Source: Marinospirillum sp035271045 (GTDB lineage Bacteria; Pseudomonadota; Gammaproteobacteria; Pseudomonadales; Halomonadaceae). From it: a stretch of DNA of 64,000 bases. The DNA lies in NCBI RefSeq assembly GCF_035271045.1, contig NZ_DATESC010000002.1:62001-126000 (forward strand), given 5' to 3'. Below, piece by piece: positions 17,322-26,667 of this stretch. Numbering within the stretch: the first letter of the stretch is position 1; each line of letters begins with the position of its first letter. The position numbers were made by a program, and so were the translations under genes. The notes beneath the pieces are model-generated. The model had not been told where the DNA came from, did no database searches, and saw only the letters and a program-made list of their open reading frames with translations.

Positions 17322-18392
17322 ATGTCTGAATTAAAAAATGATCGTTTTCTACGTGCACTTAATCGTGAATCTGTTGATGTAACACCCGTTTGGATGATGC
17401 GCCAAGCAGGGCGTTATTTGCCAGAATATTTGGCAACACGCAAGGAAGCAGGCACGTTCATGGATTTATGCCGTAATACAGATTTAGCCTGTGAAGTAAC
17501 TTTACAGCCTTTAGAGCGTTTCGATTTAGATGCTGCTATTTTATTTTCAGACATTCTAACCATTCCTGATGCAATGGGTTTAGGGCTATATTTTGAAACG
17601 GGTGAAGGCCCACGTTTTAAAAAGACGATTCGCACCGCTAAAGATGTAGAAGACCTGCCCATCCCTAACATTGCAAGTGATCTAAGCTATGTCACCGATG
17701 CGGTTAGTCGCATTCGTAAAGAGTTAAACGGCCGTGTACCTTTAATTGGTTTTTCGGGTAGCCCTTGGACTTTGGCAACCTACATGATTGAAGGCCAAGG
17801 CAGTAAAGAGTACCGTCATGCTAAAGCAATGCTTTACGGTCAGCCTGATGTAATGCATCAGCTACTTGATAAATTAGCCCGCACAGTGACTGATTATTTA
17901 AACGCCCAAATACGCGCTGGCGCTCAAGCGGTACAAATTTTTGATTCTTGGGGCGGTGCTTTGTCAACGCCTGCTTATTTAGAGTTTTCTTTAAAGTACA
18001 TGGAGCAAGTTGTTCACGGGCTGATTCGTGAGCATGAAGGTCGCAAAGTACCCGTCATCTTATTTACTAAAGGCGGCGGTCAATGGCTTGAACACATGGC
18101 AGCAACGGGTGCTGATGCGCTTGGATTAGACTGGACAACCGAAATGAGTGATGCGCGGGCGCGAGTGGGTCATCGCGTTGCTTTGCAGGGTAACTTTGAT
18201 CCCAGCGCTTTATTTGCACCACCTGCAGGCATTCGTGCTGAAGTGGGTCGAATTTTAGAAAGTTATGGTTCAGGCAATGGTCATGTCTTTAATTTGGGTC
18301 ACGGTATTAACCAGTTTGTTAACCCAGAGCATGCCAAGGTTTTAATAGACTCAGTGCATGAGCTGAGTATTCCGTATCATAGTCAGAAGTAG
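17322..18392 (+). CDS. hemE: Uroporphyrinogen decarboxylase
   Basis: 356 residues, the normal length. Signature 1 PVWMMRQAGRYLPEY, ILFSDILTIPDAMGL (catalytic Asp), signature 2 GFSGSPWTLATYMIEG, QIFDSWGGALS, and LQGNFDPSALFAP near the end are all present. It decarboxylates uroporphyrinogen III to coproporphyrinogen III in haem synthesis. AGGA precedes the ATG. The hemX-hemY pair lies at the other end of the window. Confidence 0.96.
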   Translation: MSELKNDRFLRALNRESVDVTPVWMMRQAGRYLPEYLATRKEAGTFMDLCRNTDLACEVTLQPLERFDLDAAILFSDILTIPDAMGLGLYFETGEGPRFKKTIRTAKDVEDLPIPNIASDLSYVTDAVSRIRKELNGRVPLIGFSGSPWTLATYMIEGQGSKEYRHAKAMLYGQPDVMHQLLDKLARTVTDYLNAQIRAGAQAVQIFDSWGGALSTPAYLEFSLKYMEQVVHGLIREHEGRKVPVILFTKGGGQWLEHMAATGADALGLDWTTEMSDARARVGHRVALQGNFDPSALFAPPAGIRAEVGRILESYGSGNGHVFNLGHGINQFVNPEHAKVLIDSVHELSIPYHSQK

Positions 18393-18464
18393 AAGCTAGA
18401 CTTTATTGTGTTTTAAGGTTTTGCTAATATTACAAAATGTAACCAGTAACCTGAGGTGTGTAAT

Positions 18465-20558
18465 ATGTTTACAACGAATGATGAGCTGCCTGATGTGCTA
18501 TCTAATATGTTGAAAGGGATAGCTAGCCCGCTGCCGCGCTTAACGGCGGATCAGTTAGAAAGTTTTCTGGCTTTAACGCACGCCGATAACGTAACTAATT
18601 TAAAAACAACGAATAATTGGCTCAGCAATTTTAATGGCCAAATTTTAAAAAGCATGATGGCTGCTTCTTACCAACAAAGTGATGTGTTTGCACCTTTTGG
18701 TGTGCCACAAGAACTATTTACAGGTTGGTTAAAGCCTTTAGTCAAAGCAACACAAGAAGCTGTTGCAGCAGGGCGTGATCCTGATCCAGTAGCTAATGAT
18801 AATCTGCGTATTGAATCCCTTTATGCTTCGCGGATTAAGCGTTTGGTAACGTCGTTAACAAAAGAAGTAAAAGCTACCCCTGAAGAGTTGGCAGAAGGCC
18901 GTGATGACATTACGCGTAAAGGCTACCGTTTAATATTTGACCGTAAAGCGTGTGACCGTGTTTGTACAGAAGCCGCAGGTCAGGCTTGGTTACTTACCCA
19001 CTTGGCCGCTTTTCAACAGCTAGAGTGGCGTTACCGCAGCTATGGACAAACCCGTTTAAGAGCGATGAAAAAGCTATTGCGCTCTTTGCTGCAAGTGATT
19101 GCTAACGAGCCATTAAGCAAACTACGCCGTAACCCTTATCGTAAACTTACGCCAGAAGGTGAGCGTGTACAAAGTGATGATAAGTATTTGGCTGATTGTG
19201 AATTGCGTCTTTTGGCACTACTGGCACACGATGCGTTTGATGTGCGCCGTTTTGCGCTTGAAGCACCAACGTCTTTCTTGGGTGCTTGCGATTGGCAAAC
19301 GGTCGCCGGTTCAGAGCTTTATTCGGTTAAATTAAGGCATTACCCACTACCTGAAGGCGTTAAGCGCAACGGTAGAACGCTGTATATGGCTAGCCCAATG
19401 ATTAATCGCTGCGAGATTTTTGATTTAGCACCGGGTAAGTCTGTTGTGGAAGGTATGTTGCAACAGGGCTATGACATCTACATGATTGATTATGGTAATC
19501 CAGGCCCAGATCAAGCCAATTTAGGTTTAAGTTTTTACGGCAAAACCGTGCATGACAAATACCTAGAAATGATTATTGAACGCCATCCTGAACAAAGCAT
19601 TGATGTGATGTCTTATTGCATGGGTGGCACATTATTTATGCCTTACCTTGCACGCAGAATCGAAGAACTCAACATCAGTGGCGGTCAGCTACAAATTCGC
19701 CAAGTGGTACTGATGACCGCACCCATTTTCTTTGATGATGAAGAAAGCGGTCATAAACCCATGCGTGATGTGATTCGTGAGCATTATTCGCCTGAAGTGA
19801 TGCAAACATTTTATGCTGGCTGCAACGTGCCACCACAAACCATTGAAGTGGGTATGCACGCCATTCAACCAGGCGTTGCTTTTAGTGTAGCCGAAGGTTT
19901 TTATGCACGTGCCAACTTCCCCGGCGCAATTGATGATGCAGCACCTTTTATGCATTGGTTGAATTCTGGTACGCGTTTCCCAGCGCGGGCGCACGGCGAG
20001 TGGATTAAAAAAATCTTCCTAGATAACGAAATTTGGGAAGGTAAATACGCACTACCGTCTAAGCATCCAGAGCTAGACGGTAAGCCAGTGAATATGGATA
20101 TGCTAAATATGGCAGACGTGGCGCTGTTTGATTACCGTGGTTTACGTGACCCGATTGCACCCGTTGGCTCTTGTAGAACCAGCGAACGTTGGGGACGCAG
20201 AGATGATGGCAATATACAGATGACCTGTGGTGGCTTGAACCGTACGATTGAAAAAAATGTTGGGCACATCTTTGTGGTGAGTAAACGCTTGCTGGGCGAT
20301 TTTTTAGAATCAGTAACTGATTTCTTACACGATGAGCCACCGGCTTATGTTCCCAACAAAAAAGCTGGAACACCTGATCCTTGCCCACCTGGAAAAGTGA
20401 TTGTTGAAATTAAAGAAGTGACTCAACAGCTTGAAATTAAAGAAACAACCGTTATTGAAGCTAAAGCACCTGAAGCTGAAACTAAAGCACCCGAAACTAA
20501 AGCACCTGAAGCTAAACCGGTTACGCCTAATAAAAAGAGACCACCCGCTAAGCGTTAA
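18465..20558 (+). CDS. PHA synthase-like alpha/beta hydrolase with extended N-terminus and repetitive tail
   Basis: 697 residues from ATG 18465 (GAGG upstream), longer than class I PhaC (about 560-600). The PhaC hallmarks are a modified lipase box SYCMGG with Cys385, a DYGNPGPDQ segment like the DWGNP of PhaC, Asp562 in LRDPIAPVGSC, and His601 in KNVGHIFVV, making a plausible Cys-Asp-His triad. PhaC polymerises hydroxyacyl-CoA into polyhydroxyalkanoate granules. The C-terminal about 50 residues are a low-complexity run of KAPE(A/T) repeats and basic residues. No phaA, phaB, phaE or phasin gene is adjacent. The synthase fold is confident; substrate and true polymerase activity are not proven. 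Confidence 0.8.
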   Translation: MFTTNDELPDVLSNMLKGIASPLPRLTADQLESFLALTHADNVTNLKTTNNWLSNFNGQILKSMMAASYQQSDVFAPFGVPQELFTGWLKPLVKATQEAVAAGRDPDPVANDNLRIESLYASRIKRLVTSLTKEVKATPEELAEGRDDITRKGYRLIFDRKACDRVCTEAAGQAWLLTHLAAFQQLEWRYRSYGQTRLRAMKKLLRSLLQVIANEPLSKLRRNPYRKLTPEGERVQSDDKYLADCELRLLALLAHDAFDVRRFALEAPTSFLGACDWQTVAGSELYSVKLRHYPLPEGVKRNGRTLYMASPMINRCEIFDLAPGKSVVEGMLQQGYDIYMIDYGNPGPDQANLGLSFYGKTVHDKYLEMIIERHPEQSIDVMSYCMGGTLFMPYLARRIEELNISGGQLQIRQVVLMTAPIFFDDEESGHKPMRDVIREHYSPEVMQTFYAGCNVPPQTIEVGMHAIQPGVAFSVAEGFYARANFPGAIDDAAPFMHWLNSGTRFPARAHGEWIKKIFLDNEIWEGKYALPSKHPELDGKPVNMDMLNMADVALFDYRGLRDPIAPVGSCRTSERWGRRDDGNIQMTCGGLNRTIEKNVGHIFVVSKRLLGDFLESVTDFLHDEPPAYVPNKKAGTPDPCPPGKVIVEIKEVTQQLEIKETTVIEAKAPEAETKAPETKAPEAKPVTPNKKRPPAKR

Positions 20559-20576
20559 ATTTTAGTTATTGTTAGA

Positions 20577-20613
20577 TTGCCGCCCAAGTATGTAAAGTTC
20601 ATGCTTGGGCGGT
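20577..20613. terminator. Strong hairpin between convergent phaC-like gene and metY
   Basis: GCCGCCCAAG and CTTGGGCGG form a long GC-rich stem with an ATG/CAT extension. It lies in the 70-bp gap between two genes facing each other. Neither side has a good T-run, so it may be a weak intrinsic terminator or a transcript-end stabiliser. Confidence 0.5.
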
Positions 20614-20628
20614 CTGCCCTTGTAATTC

Positions 20629-21900
20629 TTATTTAGCAGCGGTTAGGGCTTGTTCTAAATCTGCCAACAAATCATCAATATGCTCGATACCTACCGATAA
20701 ACGCACCATATCTTCGCTAACACCTGCGCTGGCCATTTCTTCAGCATTGAGCTGGCGGTGAGTCGTTGAAGCAGGAATTGAAGAGCAGCTTTTGGCATCG
20801 CCAATATTCACTAGGCGATTAAATAATTGCAGCGCATCATAAAATTTCACGCCAGCTTCTTTACCGCCTTTAATGCCAAAGCTAAGAATGCCCGACGCTT
20901 TGCCGCCCATGTATTTTTGCGCTAACGCATGGTCAGCATGATCAGCTAAACCGGCATAGTTAACCCAAGCAACTTGCGCGTGTTGTTTTAAGTATTCAGC
21001 TACTTTTTGGGTGTTTTCACAAGTACGTTCAATACGCAGGGCAAGGGTTTCTAAACCTAATAACAAGTTCCAAGCCGCTTGTGCAGACAGTGCCGCACCC
21101 ATATTACGTAAAGGTACAACGCGGGCACGGGTAATAAAGGCCGCTGCGCCGACATCTTTTACATAATTAACGCCATGATAAGAAGCATCGGGCTGGTTTA
21201 ATAGAGGAAAGCGCTCGGCATTGTCACCCCACGGGAACTTACCCGAATCAACAATAACACCACCAAGCGTTGTGCCGTGTCCACCAATGTATTTAGTGGC
21301 AGAGTGAATAACAATGTCTGCGCCTTGTTCAATGGGTCGCCATAAAAAAGGCGTTGCAACCGTGTTATCCACAACCACAGGTACGCCATGACGGTGAGCC
21401 ACTTCCACCAAGCCTTCCATATCAACCACGCCACCAGAAGGATTACCGATGGATTCACAAAAAACGGCTTTGGTTTTTTTATCAATTAACGCTTCTAAAC
21501 CCGCTAAATCATTTTTATCTGCAAAACGTACTTCAATACCTTGGCGCGGTAGTGTGTGTGCAAATAGGTTGTAAGTACCACCGTATAATTCGCTGATAGA
21601 AACAATATTATCACCCGCTTCGGCAAGCGTTTGAATGGTGTAAGTAATCGCAGCCATACCTGAAGCAACGGCCAAGCCAGCAATACCGCCTTCCAATGCA
21701 GCTACGCGCTGCTCTAATACACCACAAGTCGGGTTCATGATGCGCGTATATATATTGCCAGGCACTTTTAAGTCGAATAAATCAGCAGCGTGTTGTGCTG
21801 AATCAAAACTAAATGACGTGGTTTGGTGAATAGGCACTGCAACAGCGTGTTGGCCATCGGGTTCGTAAGCATGGTGTAGCGCAAGTGTTTCGCGTTTCAT
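20629..21900 (-). CDS. metY: O-acetylhomoserine sulfhydrylase (O-acetylhomoserine aminocarboxypropyltransferase)
   Basis: 423 residues, a PLP enzyme of the Cys/Met metabolism family. Seen: VPIHQTTSFSFDSAQHAADLFDL, YTRIMNPTCGVLEQRVAALEGG, the PLP Lys in HSATKYIGGHG (about residue 205), and the long insertion typical of MetY over MetB/MetZ. It makes homocysteine from O-acetylhomoserine and sulfide. AAGGA precedes the ATG. It is divergent from radA. No SAM riboswitch is seen in the 84-bp leader. Confidence 0.93.
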   Translation of the reverse strand: MKRETLALHHAYEPDGQHAVAVPIHQTTSFSFDSAQHAADLFDLKVPGNIYTRIMNPTCGVLEQRVAALEGGIAGLAVASGMAAITYTIQTLAEAGDNIVSISELYGGTYNLFAHTLPRQGIEVRFADKNDLAGLEALIDKKTKAVFCESIGNPSGGVVDMEGLVEVAHRHGVPVVVDNTVATPFLWRPIEQGADIVIHSATKYIGGHGTTLGGVIVDSGKFPWGDNAERFPLLNQPDASYHGVNYVKDVGAAAFITRARVVPLRNMGAALSAQAAWNLLLGLETLALRIERTCENTQKVAEYLKQHAQVAWVNYAGLADHADHALAQKYMGGKASGILSFGIKGGKEAGVKFYDALQLFNRLVNIGDAKSCSSIPASTTHRQLNAEEMASAGVSEDMVRLSVGIEHIDDLLADLEQALTAAK

Positions 21901-21984
21901 GGTGTATCCTTATTCAAGGTATGATTTAACTTTTAGTTATATTGAATGTGTTTTTTATAACTGTCAATAAAAAAGCAGGGTGTT

Positions 21985-23358
21985 ATGGCAAAACAAAAAA
22001 CCGCCTATGTTTGCATAGAATGCGGTGCAGAATACAGTAAATGGCAAGGTCAATGCGGCGCTTGTAAAGAATGGAATAGCGTACAAGAAATACGTTTAGG
22101 CGCAGCAACAAGCCGCAGCACACCAACCTCTTCAGCACGCAGCGGGTTTGCTGGCGGCTTGTCTAAACAGGTGCAAGACCTTTCTGAAATAAACTTGCAA
22201 GATTTACCAAGGTTTTCAACCACCTTCAATGAATTTGACCGAGTGCTGGGTGGTGGTTTAGTGCCTGGTTCAGCTGTTTTGTTGGGTGGTCATCCCGGTG
22301 CAGGCAAATCAACCTTGTTGCTACAGACGGCTTGTAAGCTAGCGCAATTAATGAAAGTGCTTTATGTCACGGGTGAAGAATCTTTACAGCAGGTGGCGTT
22401 ACGGGCGCAGCGGTTAGGCTTGCCAACGCAAGGTTTAAAAATGCTGGCTGAAACCAGTGTAGAAAGTATTCTGGCGGTAGCAGAGATAGAAAAACCACAG
22501 GTGTTGATTGTGGATTCGATTCAAACCATGCACGTCAGCGATGTGCAGTCTGCACCAGGGGGCGTATCACAGGTTAGAGAGTCAGCAGCGTTTTTAACCC
22601 GCTTTGCTAAACAAACCCATACGGTGTTGTTTTTAGTGGGTCATGTCACTAAAGATGGTTCATTAGCTGGGCCAAAAGTTTTAGAACACATGATTGATGC
22701 GTCGCTGCTGTTAGAGGGTGATGGTGATTCACGTTTTCGTACATTACGCGGCCAGAAAAACCGCTTTGGTGCAGTCAATGAGTTGGGCGTGTTTGCCATG
22801 TTAGAAGGTGGTTTAAAAGAAGTTAAAAACCCTTCGGCCATTTTTTTATCACGTGATGAAGAACCCGCAGCAGGCAGTGTGGTTATGGCAACTTGGGAAG
22901 GTACACGACCGCTGTTGGTGGAAGTGCAAGCATTGGTGGATGAGTCGCAATTGGGTAATCCACGCCGTATAGCCGTGGGTTTAGATGCTAACCGCTTATC
23001 TATGTTACTGGCTGTGCTGCATCGGCATGGTGGTATTTTTACGGGTGACCAAGATGTGTTTTTAAACGTCGTGGGTGGGATAAAAGTGCTAGAAACCAGC
23101 GCCGATTTAGCTGCTGTAATGGCAATAGTTTCTTCACTCAAAAATCAACCCTTGCCGCATGAACTAATGGTGATTGGTGAGATTGGTTTATCGGGTGAGA
23201 TTCGCCCTGTACCCAGCGGGCAAGAAAGAATAAAAGAAGCCGCCAAGCATGGCTTTACCAAAGCAATTGTACCCAAAGGTAATGTGCCTAAAGATATGCC
23301 AGCAGGAATGCAGGTGATAGGTGTTAGCAAGCTAAAAGAAGCGTTGGAAGCGATTTAA
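21985..23358 (+). CDS. radA: DNA repair protein RadA
   Basis: 457 residues. An N-terminal zinc finger CIECGAEYSKWQGQCGAC, RecA-like ATPase with Walker A GGHPGAGKST, Walker B-like VLIVDSIQT, the RadA-specific KNRFG motif, and a C-terminal Lon-protease-like domain (PHELMVIGEIGLSGEIRPV). It promotes branch migration in recombination. A perfect AAAAACAT/ATGTTTTT inverted repeat (23362-23379) directly follows the stop and may end transcription. Confidence 0.95.
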   Translation: MAKQKTAYVCIECGAEYSKWQGQCGACKEWNSVQEIRLGAATSRSTPTSSARSGFAGGLSKQVQDLSEINLQDLPRFSTTFNEFDRVLGGGLVPGSAVLLGGHPGAGKSTLLLQTACKLAQLMKVLYVTGEESLQQVALRAQRLGLPTQGLKMLAETSVESILAVAEIEKPQVLIVDSIQTMHVSDVQSAPGGVSQVRESAAFLTRFAKQTHTVLFLVGHVTKDGSLAGPKVLEHMIDASLLLEGDGDSRFRTLRGQKNRFGAVNELGVFAMLEGGLKEVKNPSAIFLSRDEEPAAGSVVMATWEGTRPLLVEVQALVDESQLGNPRRIAVGLDANRLSMLLAVLHRHGGIFTGDQDVFLNVVGGIKVLETSADLAAVMAIVSSLKNQPLPHELMVIGEIGLSGEIRPVPSGQERIKEAAKHGFTKAIVPKGNVPKDMPAGMQVIGVSKLKEALEAI

Positions 23359-23865
23359 GTGAAAAACATGGATGTTTTTGCCTAGTTTTCTGACCAATTG
23401 GCTAGGAGATTTTATTAAGATTTTCATTTAAAAAAATGCTGCTGACTAGCGCAGTTCCCAAACTTTGCCTCTTTTAAAAGGTATAGGTTCAGCTACAAAA
23501 TTTAGCAGTCCTGTAATTCAGTAAGAAATAATAGTGCTAATAAAGAGGCTTGCTGGAGGTGAAAAAGTAGCAGAGATTGATACAGATAAAGCATTCAAAT
23601 AGATAACTGCATGGCCTGATAATTGATTACCTCTTAAAAATATTGATAGATAATAGTAAATATATAATATTATAATAAGAGTCTAGCAAGCTATTTGGAA
23701 CGTCTTTCGGTTCAGTTCAGCAGGACTGCATTTGAGGATTTCTGTAAAAAAACAAATATAAAAAACAATAACAACATAGGTTATTATTACTATAAAAAAA
23801 GTTCAGATGCAGATTAAACCAATCTCTGTATTTGGATTCATTTACTACAAAGAAAAGGAAAACTC
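23359..23865. other. AT-rich intergenic region, no supported gene
   Basis: About 500 bp between radA and a chemoreceptor gene. It holds the radA-end inverted repeat (23362-23379) and a CCTAG/CTAGG dyad near 23391-23418. Short in-frame fragments are interrupted by stops. Part of 23540-23600 reads like coding sequence for about 20 codons before TAG, so it may be a decayed gene, but I cannot name it. No insertion-sequence ends were recognised. Confidence 0.4.
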
Positions 23866-25602
23866 ATGAATATTCGGTCCTTAAAAGGTATGTATATTGG
23901 GCTAAGCTGTCTGATAGCAGCTATGTTATTAATCTTATTTCTGGCCATACTCAAGTTGCAGGCAGCAAATGAAGAGCAGGCCAAAGCCAGTGCTCTGCGA
24001 TACCAATCCTACCTTCTGGCTGATGAACTTCGCCAAAGCTCAGATGACTTAACCCGCCTTGCAAGAACCTACGTAGTTACAGCCGATTCCAAATGGGAAA
24101 AACAGTATTCTGAAATACTGGATATACGTAATGGTAATAAACCACGTCCTGAGTATCCCGAACGTATTTTCTGGGATTTTGAAGCCGCGGATATTCCAGT
24201 CGCACGCACAGGTATCCAAGCATCTTTGCATAATTTAATGGAAAAATCCGGATTTACCCCAGAGGAGTTTGCTTTACTTAATAAGGCTGAAGATAACTCG
24301 AATACTTTAATTAAAACTGAAACGGTAGCTATGAATGCCGTTAAAGGACTTTTCGAGGATGCTCAAGGGAAGTTTACAATTAGAGGTGAACCCGATCAGG
24401 CAACAGCCATTACCATGATGCACAATCAGGCTTATCACAACGAAAAAGCACGTATTATGGAGCCGGTTAACCAGTTCTTATCCATGCTGGATGAGCGGAC
24501 ATCAACAGCCGTTCAGGACGCACAAAAACAAGCACAAACTTGGCTCTATATTCTTTTGTTTATTTGCCTTATGACTTTTTTAATTTTAGGGACCGCACTG
24601 GCACTGGCTTGGCGATACTCTCAGCAGCAGCTTGGTGCTGAACCTAGTCTGTTGAATAAAATAGCCCAGCGTCAGGCAGAAGGTTACCTAGACGTGGATA
24701 ACCAGAAGAGAAGTGGGGTAGCAGCTTCCATGCAGGCCGTCAGTCGTAAGTTACGTGAAGTTCTTGGTGTTGCTCAACAGGGAACACAAAGTGTATCGGC
24801 AGTGGCAGACCAACTGAGTAATGCTTCTGAACAACTCAGCACAGGTATGGCAGCTCAGTCAGAGCGGGTTACCCTGATTGCTTCAGCTTCAATAGAAATG
24901 GCACAAACAGCCAGTGAAATAGCTGATAATGTTAACAGCGTAGAAAAGAGTGCGATGGAAGCCCTTGAGCTTGCAGAGGCTGGTGGCACTAAAGTCAGCC
25001 AATCCACCAAATCGATGGATGATATTTTCAAATATGTGACACTGGCTTCAGATCAGGCAAGCACACTTGAGGTAAAAGCCAATCAGGTGCAGGAAGTTGT
25101 CAGCATCATCTCCAGTATTGCTGAACAAACAAACCTGCTGGCCCTAAATGCAGCCATTGAAGCGGCCCGTGCCGGTGAAGCTGGGCGAGGATTTGCTGTC
25201 GTTGCAGATGAAGTCCGTAGCCTTGCGGAACGTAGCACCCAAGCAACTCACGAAATCAATACAATTATTGGTAGTATGCAAGAGAGTGTTAATCAGGTTA
25301 TAGATTCGATGGTTAAGGTTTCCTCCAGTGCAGAAGAGGGCAAAGAAATCTCACAAGATACAGCTCAATCCTTCACCAAAATCATTTCTTCAATTCAACT
25401 ACTGCAAGAGCATGTCACCCAAAATAGGACCTCTATTGATGGAATGTCATCAACTGCGGATCAAATCACAGCTGATATTCAGGCAATTGCCGATGTATCC
25501 CATGAATCACTAGCTTCATCGCAACATATTGCTGAGTCAGCCAATGAGCTGGTGGAAAATATGCAAAGCCTTAACCAGAGCGCAGCTTATTTCAAGATTT
25601 GA
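23866..25602 (+). CDS. Methyl-accepting chemotaxis protein
   Basis: 578 residues. TM1 about 7-30, then a helical periplasmic domain of about 195 residues (LTRLARTYVVTADSKWEKQY..IRNG..RPEYPERIFWDF), TM2 about 226-248, a short HAMP-like linker, and a signalling domain with the conserved tip EQTNLLALNAAIEAARAGEAGRGFAVVADEVRSLAERS. The periplasmic motif also occurs in front of other sensor outputs; its ligand is unknown. No CheR-docking pentapeptide is visible. Codon choice (more CTG, CAG, ATC) differs from the TTA/CAA-rich neighbours, and the gene stands alone in AT-rich DNA, which suggests later acquisition. AAGGA precedes the ATG. Confidence 0.9.
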   Translation: MNIRSLKGMYIGLSCLIAAMLLILFLAILKLQAANEEQAKASALRYQSYLLADELRQSSDDLTRLARTYVVTADSKWEKQYSEILDIRNGNKPRPEYPERIFWDFEAADIPVARTGIQASLHNLMEKSGFTPEEFALLNKAEDNSNTLIKTETVAMNAVKGLFEDAQGKFTIRGEPDQATAITMMHNQAYHNEKARIMEPVNQFLSMLDERTSTAVQDAQKQAQTWLYILLFICLMTFLILGTALALAWRYSQQQLGAEPSLLNKIAQRQAEGYLDVDNQKRSGVAASMQAVSRKLREVLGVAQQGTQSVSAVADQLSNASEQLSTGMAAQSERVTLIASASIEMAQTASEIADNVNSVEKSAMEALELAEAGGTKVSQSTKSMDDIFKYVTLASDQASTLEVKANQVQEVVSIISSIAEQTNLLALNAAIEAARAGEAGRGFAVVADEVRSLAERSTQATHEINTIIGSMQESVNQVIDSMVKVSSSAEEGKEISQDTAQSFTKIISSIQLLQEHVTQNRTSIDGMSSTADQITADIQAIADVSHESLASSQHIAESANELVENMQSLNQSAAYFKI

Positions 25603-25627
25603 TGTTAAAAAGCACTAGAGCAAAAAA

Positions 25628-25662
25628 ACACTGTTATCCAGAAGGGTGGCAGTATTTTTTTG
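25628..25662 (+). terminator. Intrinsic terminator after chemoreceptor gene
   Basis: ACTGTTATCC pairs with GGGTGGCAGT (three G-U pairs) around an AGAA loop, followed by ATTTTTTT. It lies 25 bp after the stop. The following 230 bp up to 25894 are AT-rich with no gene seen. Confidence 0.75.
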
Positions 25663-25894
25663 TAGCACTTAGGATTCTTCTTATTCAATGCTTTTCATCA
25701 ATTATATTTAATCTGTTGTATTTTTAAGGTTTTGGCTATTGTAATTGTATAATGCTTTAGGTATTAAATTTACTGGTAATTAATCAGATTTATTTATTGC
25801 CTGAAATAACAGTTTATAGGAAAAAGTTTTTTTATCAGGCTTTTCTAGTAACTTTTAAAGATCTTACTCTAAGGTGATCATGCATTAATGCAAT

Positions 25895-26665
25895 TTAAAT
25901 CGCTAACAACTCACCCGATTCAAGTAGGTGTATCTTGGTTTGTAAATCTAACTGGGCAAGTTCGGCTTTAATTTCTTCAGTTTGGCTAGGTTTTAAATGT
26001 GATAGCCATACCTGTTTAGGTTGATGCCCCAATGCATTAATAAACGCATTCAGCAGCGAAGGGGTAAGGTGTTTGGATACTTTAGCTAGGCTTAACAAGC
26101 GGTCTGGGAAGGCACATTCTGTCATTAATACATCTAATGTGCCTAGCTGATTGATTTCTTTTAAAAGCCGTTCACCATAAGTGGTGTCGCTAGTAAATGC
26201 GAAGGTTTTCTGTTGTGTATCAACCACATGATAACCGCAAGTAGGAACAATGTGCTCAACAGGAAAAGCCGTTAAAGTTAGTTCATTAATGACGACTGGC
26301 TGATAGGGCGTAACGGCATTGAACTTCACAACGGGTGTTATTTCATTGGGAAGTGTCGAAAAATCAGGCCAAATTTTCCAGTTAAAAATATGCTCACGCA
26401 GTGTTGCTAATACTTCGGGCAAGGCATAAACCTGAATGGGTTCTTTTAGCTGCTCAAAAAGGTTGTCGATCAGTAGCGGTAAAAAACAAATATGATCCAT
26501 GTGTGAATGGGTTAAAAAAATATGCTTAATTTTTAACTGTTCTTCATGATTAAGCGTGCCTAAACCTGTACCAGCATCAAGTAAAATGTGTTCATTCAGT
26601 CGATAGCAAGTAGTGTATTGCCCAGCGCCCATACCACCACTACAACCTAAAATTTCTACCTTCAC
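25895..26665 (-). CDS. Metallo-beta-lactamase fold hydrolase (RNase Z / class II cyclic-nucleotide phosphodiesterase like)
   Basis: 256 residues, start GTG 26665 with AAGGAG lying inside the end of the upstream gene. The metal motif is THSHMDH (about 52-58), with later ligands His (FPVEHIVPTCG), Asp in SDTTYGE, and a final His in VWLSHLKPSQ. This layout resembles RNase Z-like and class II cAMP phosphodiesterase-like proteins rather than lactamases. It lies 2 bp after a GAF/HD-GYP gene and is surely co-transcribed with it. A phosphodiesterase activity on a cyclic nucleotide is plausible but is inference from fold and context. Confidence 0.8.
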   Translation of the reverse strand: MKVEILGCSGGMGAGQYTTCYRLNEHILLDAGTGLGTLNHEEQLKIKHIFLTHSHMDHICFLPLLIDNLFEQLKEPIQVYALPEVLATLREHIFNWKIWPDFSTLPNEITPVVKFNAVTPYQPVVINELTLTAFPVEHIVPTCGYHVVDTQQKTFAFTSDTTYGERLLKEINQLGTLDVLMTECAFPDRLLSLAKVSKHLTPSLLNAFINALGHQPKQVWLSHLKPSQTEEIKAELAQLDLQTKIHLLESGELLAI

Positions 26666-26667
26666 AC

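Noticed and set aside
21365..21373. Perfect DnaA box TTATCCACA
   Set aside because: Single copy inside the metY coding sequence with no AT-rich or repeat context; expected by chance about once in two such windows.
23540..23600. Possible gene fragment or insertion-sequence remnant between radA and the receptor
   Set aside because: Only about 20 open codons before a stop, no terminal inverted repeats and no recognisable transposase motif.
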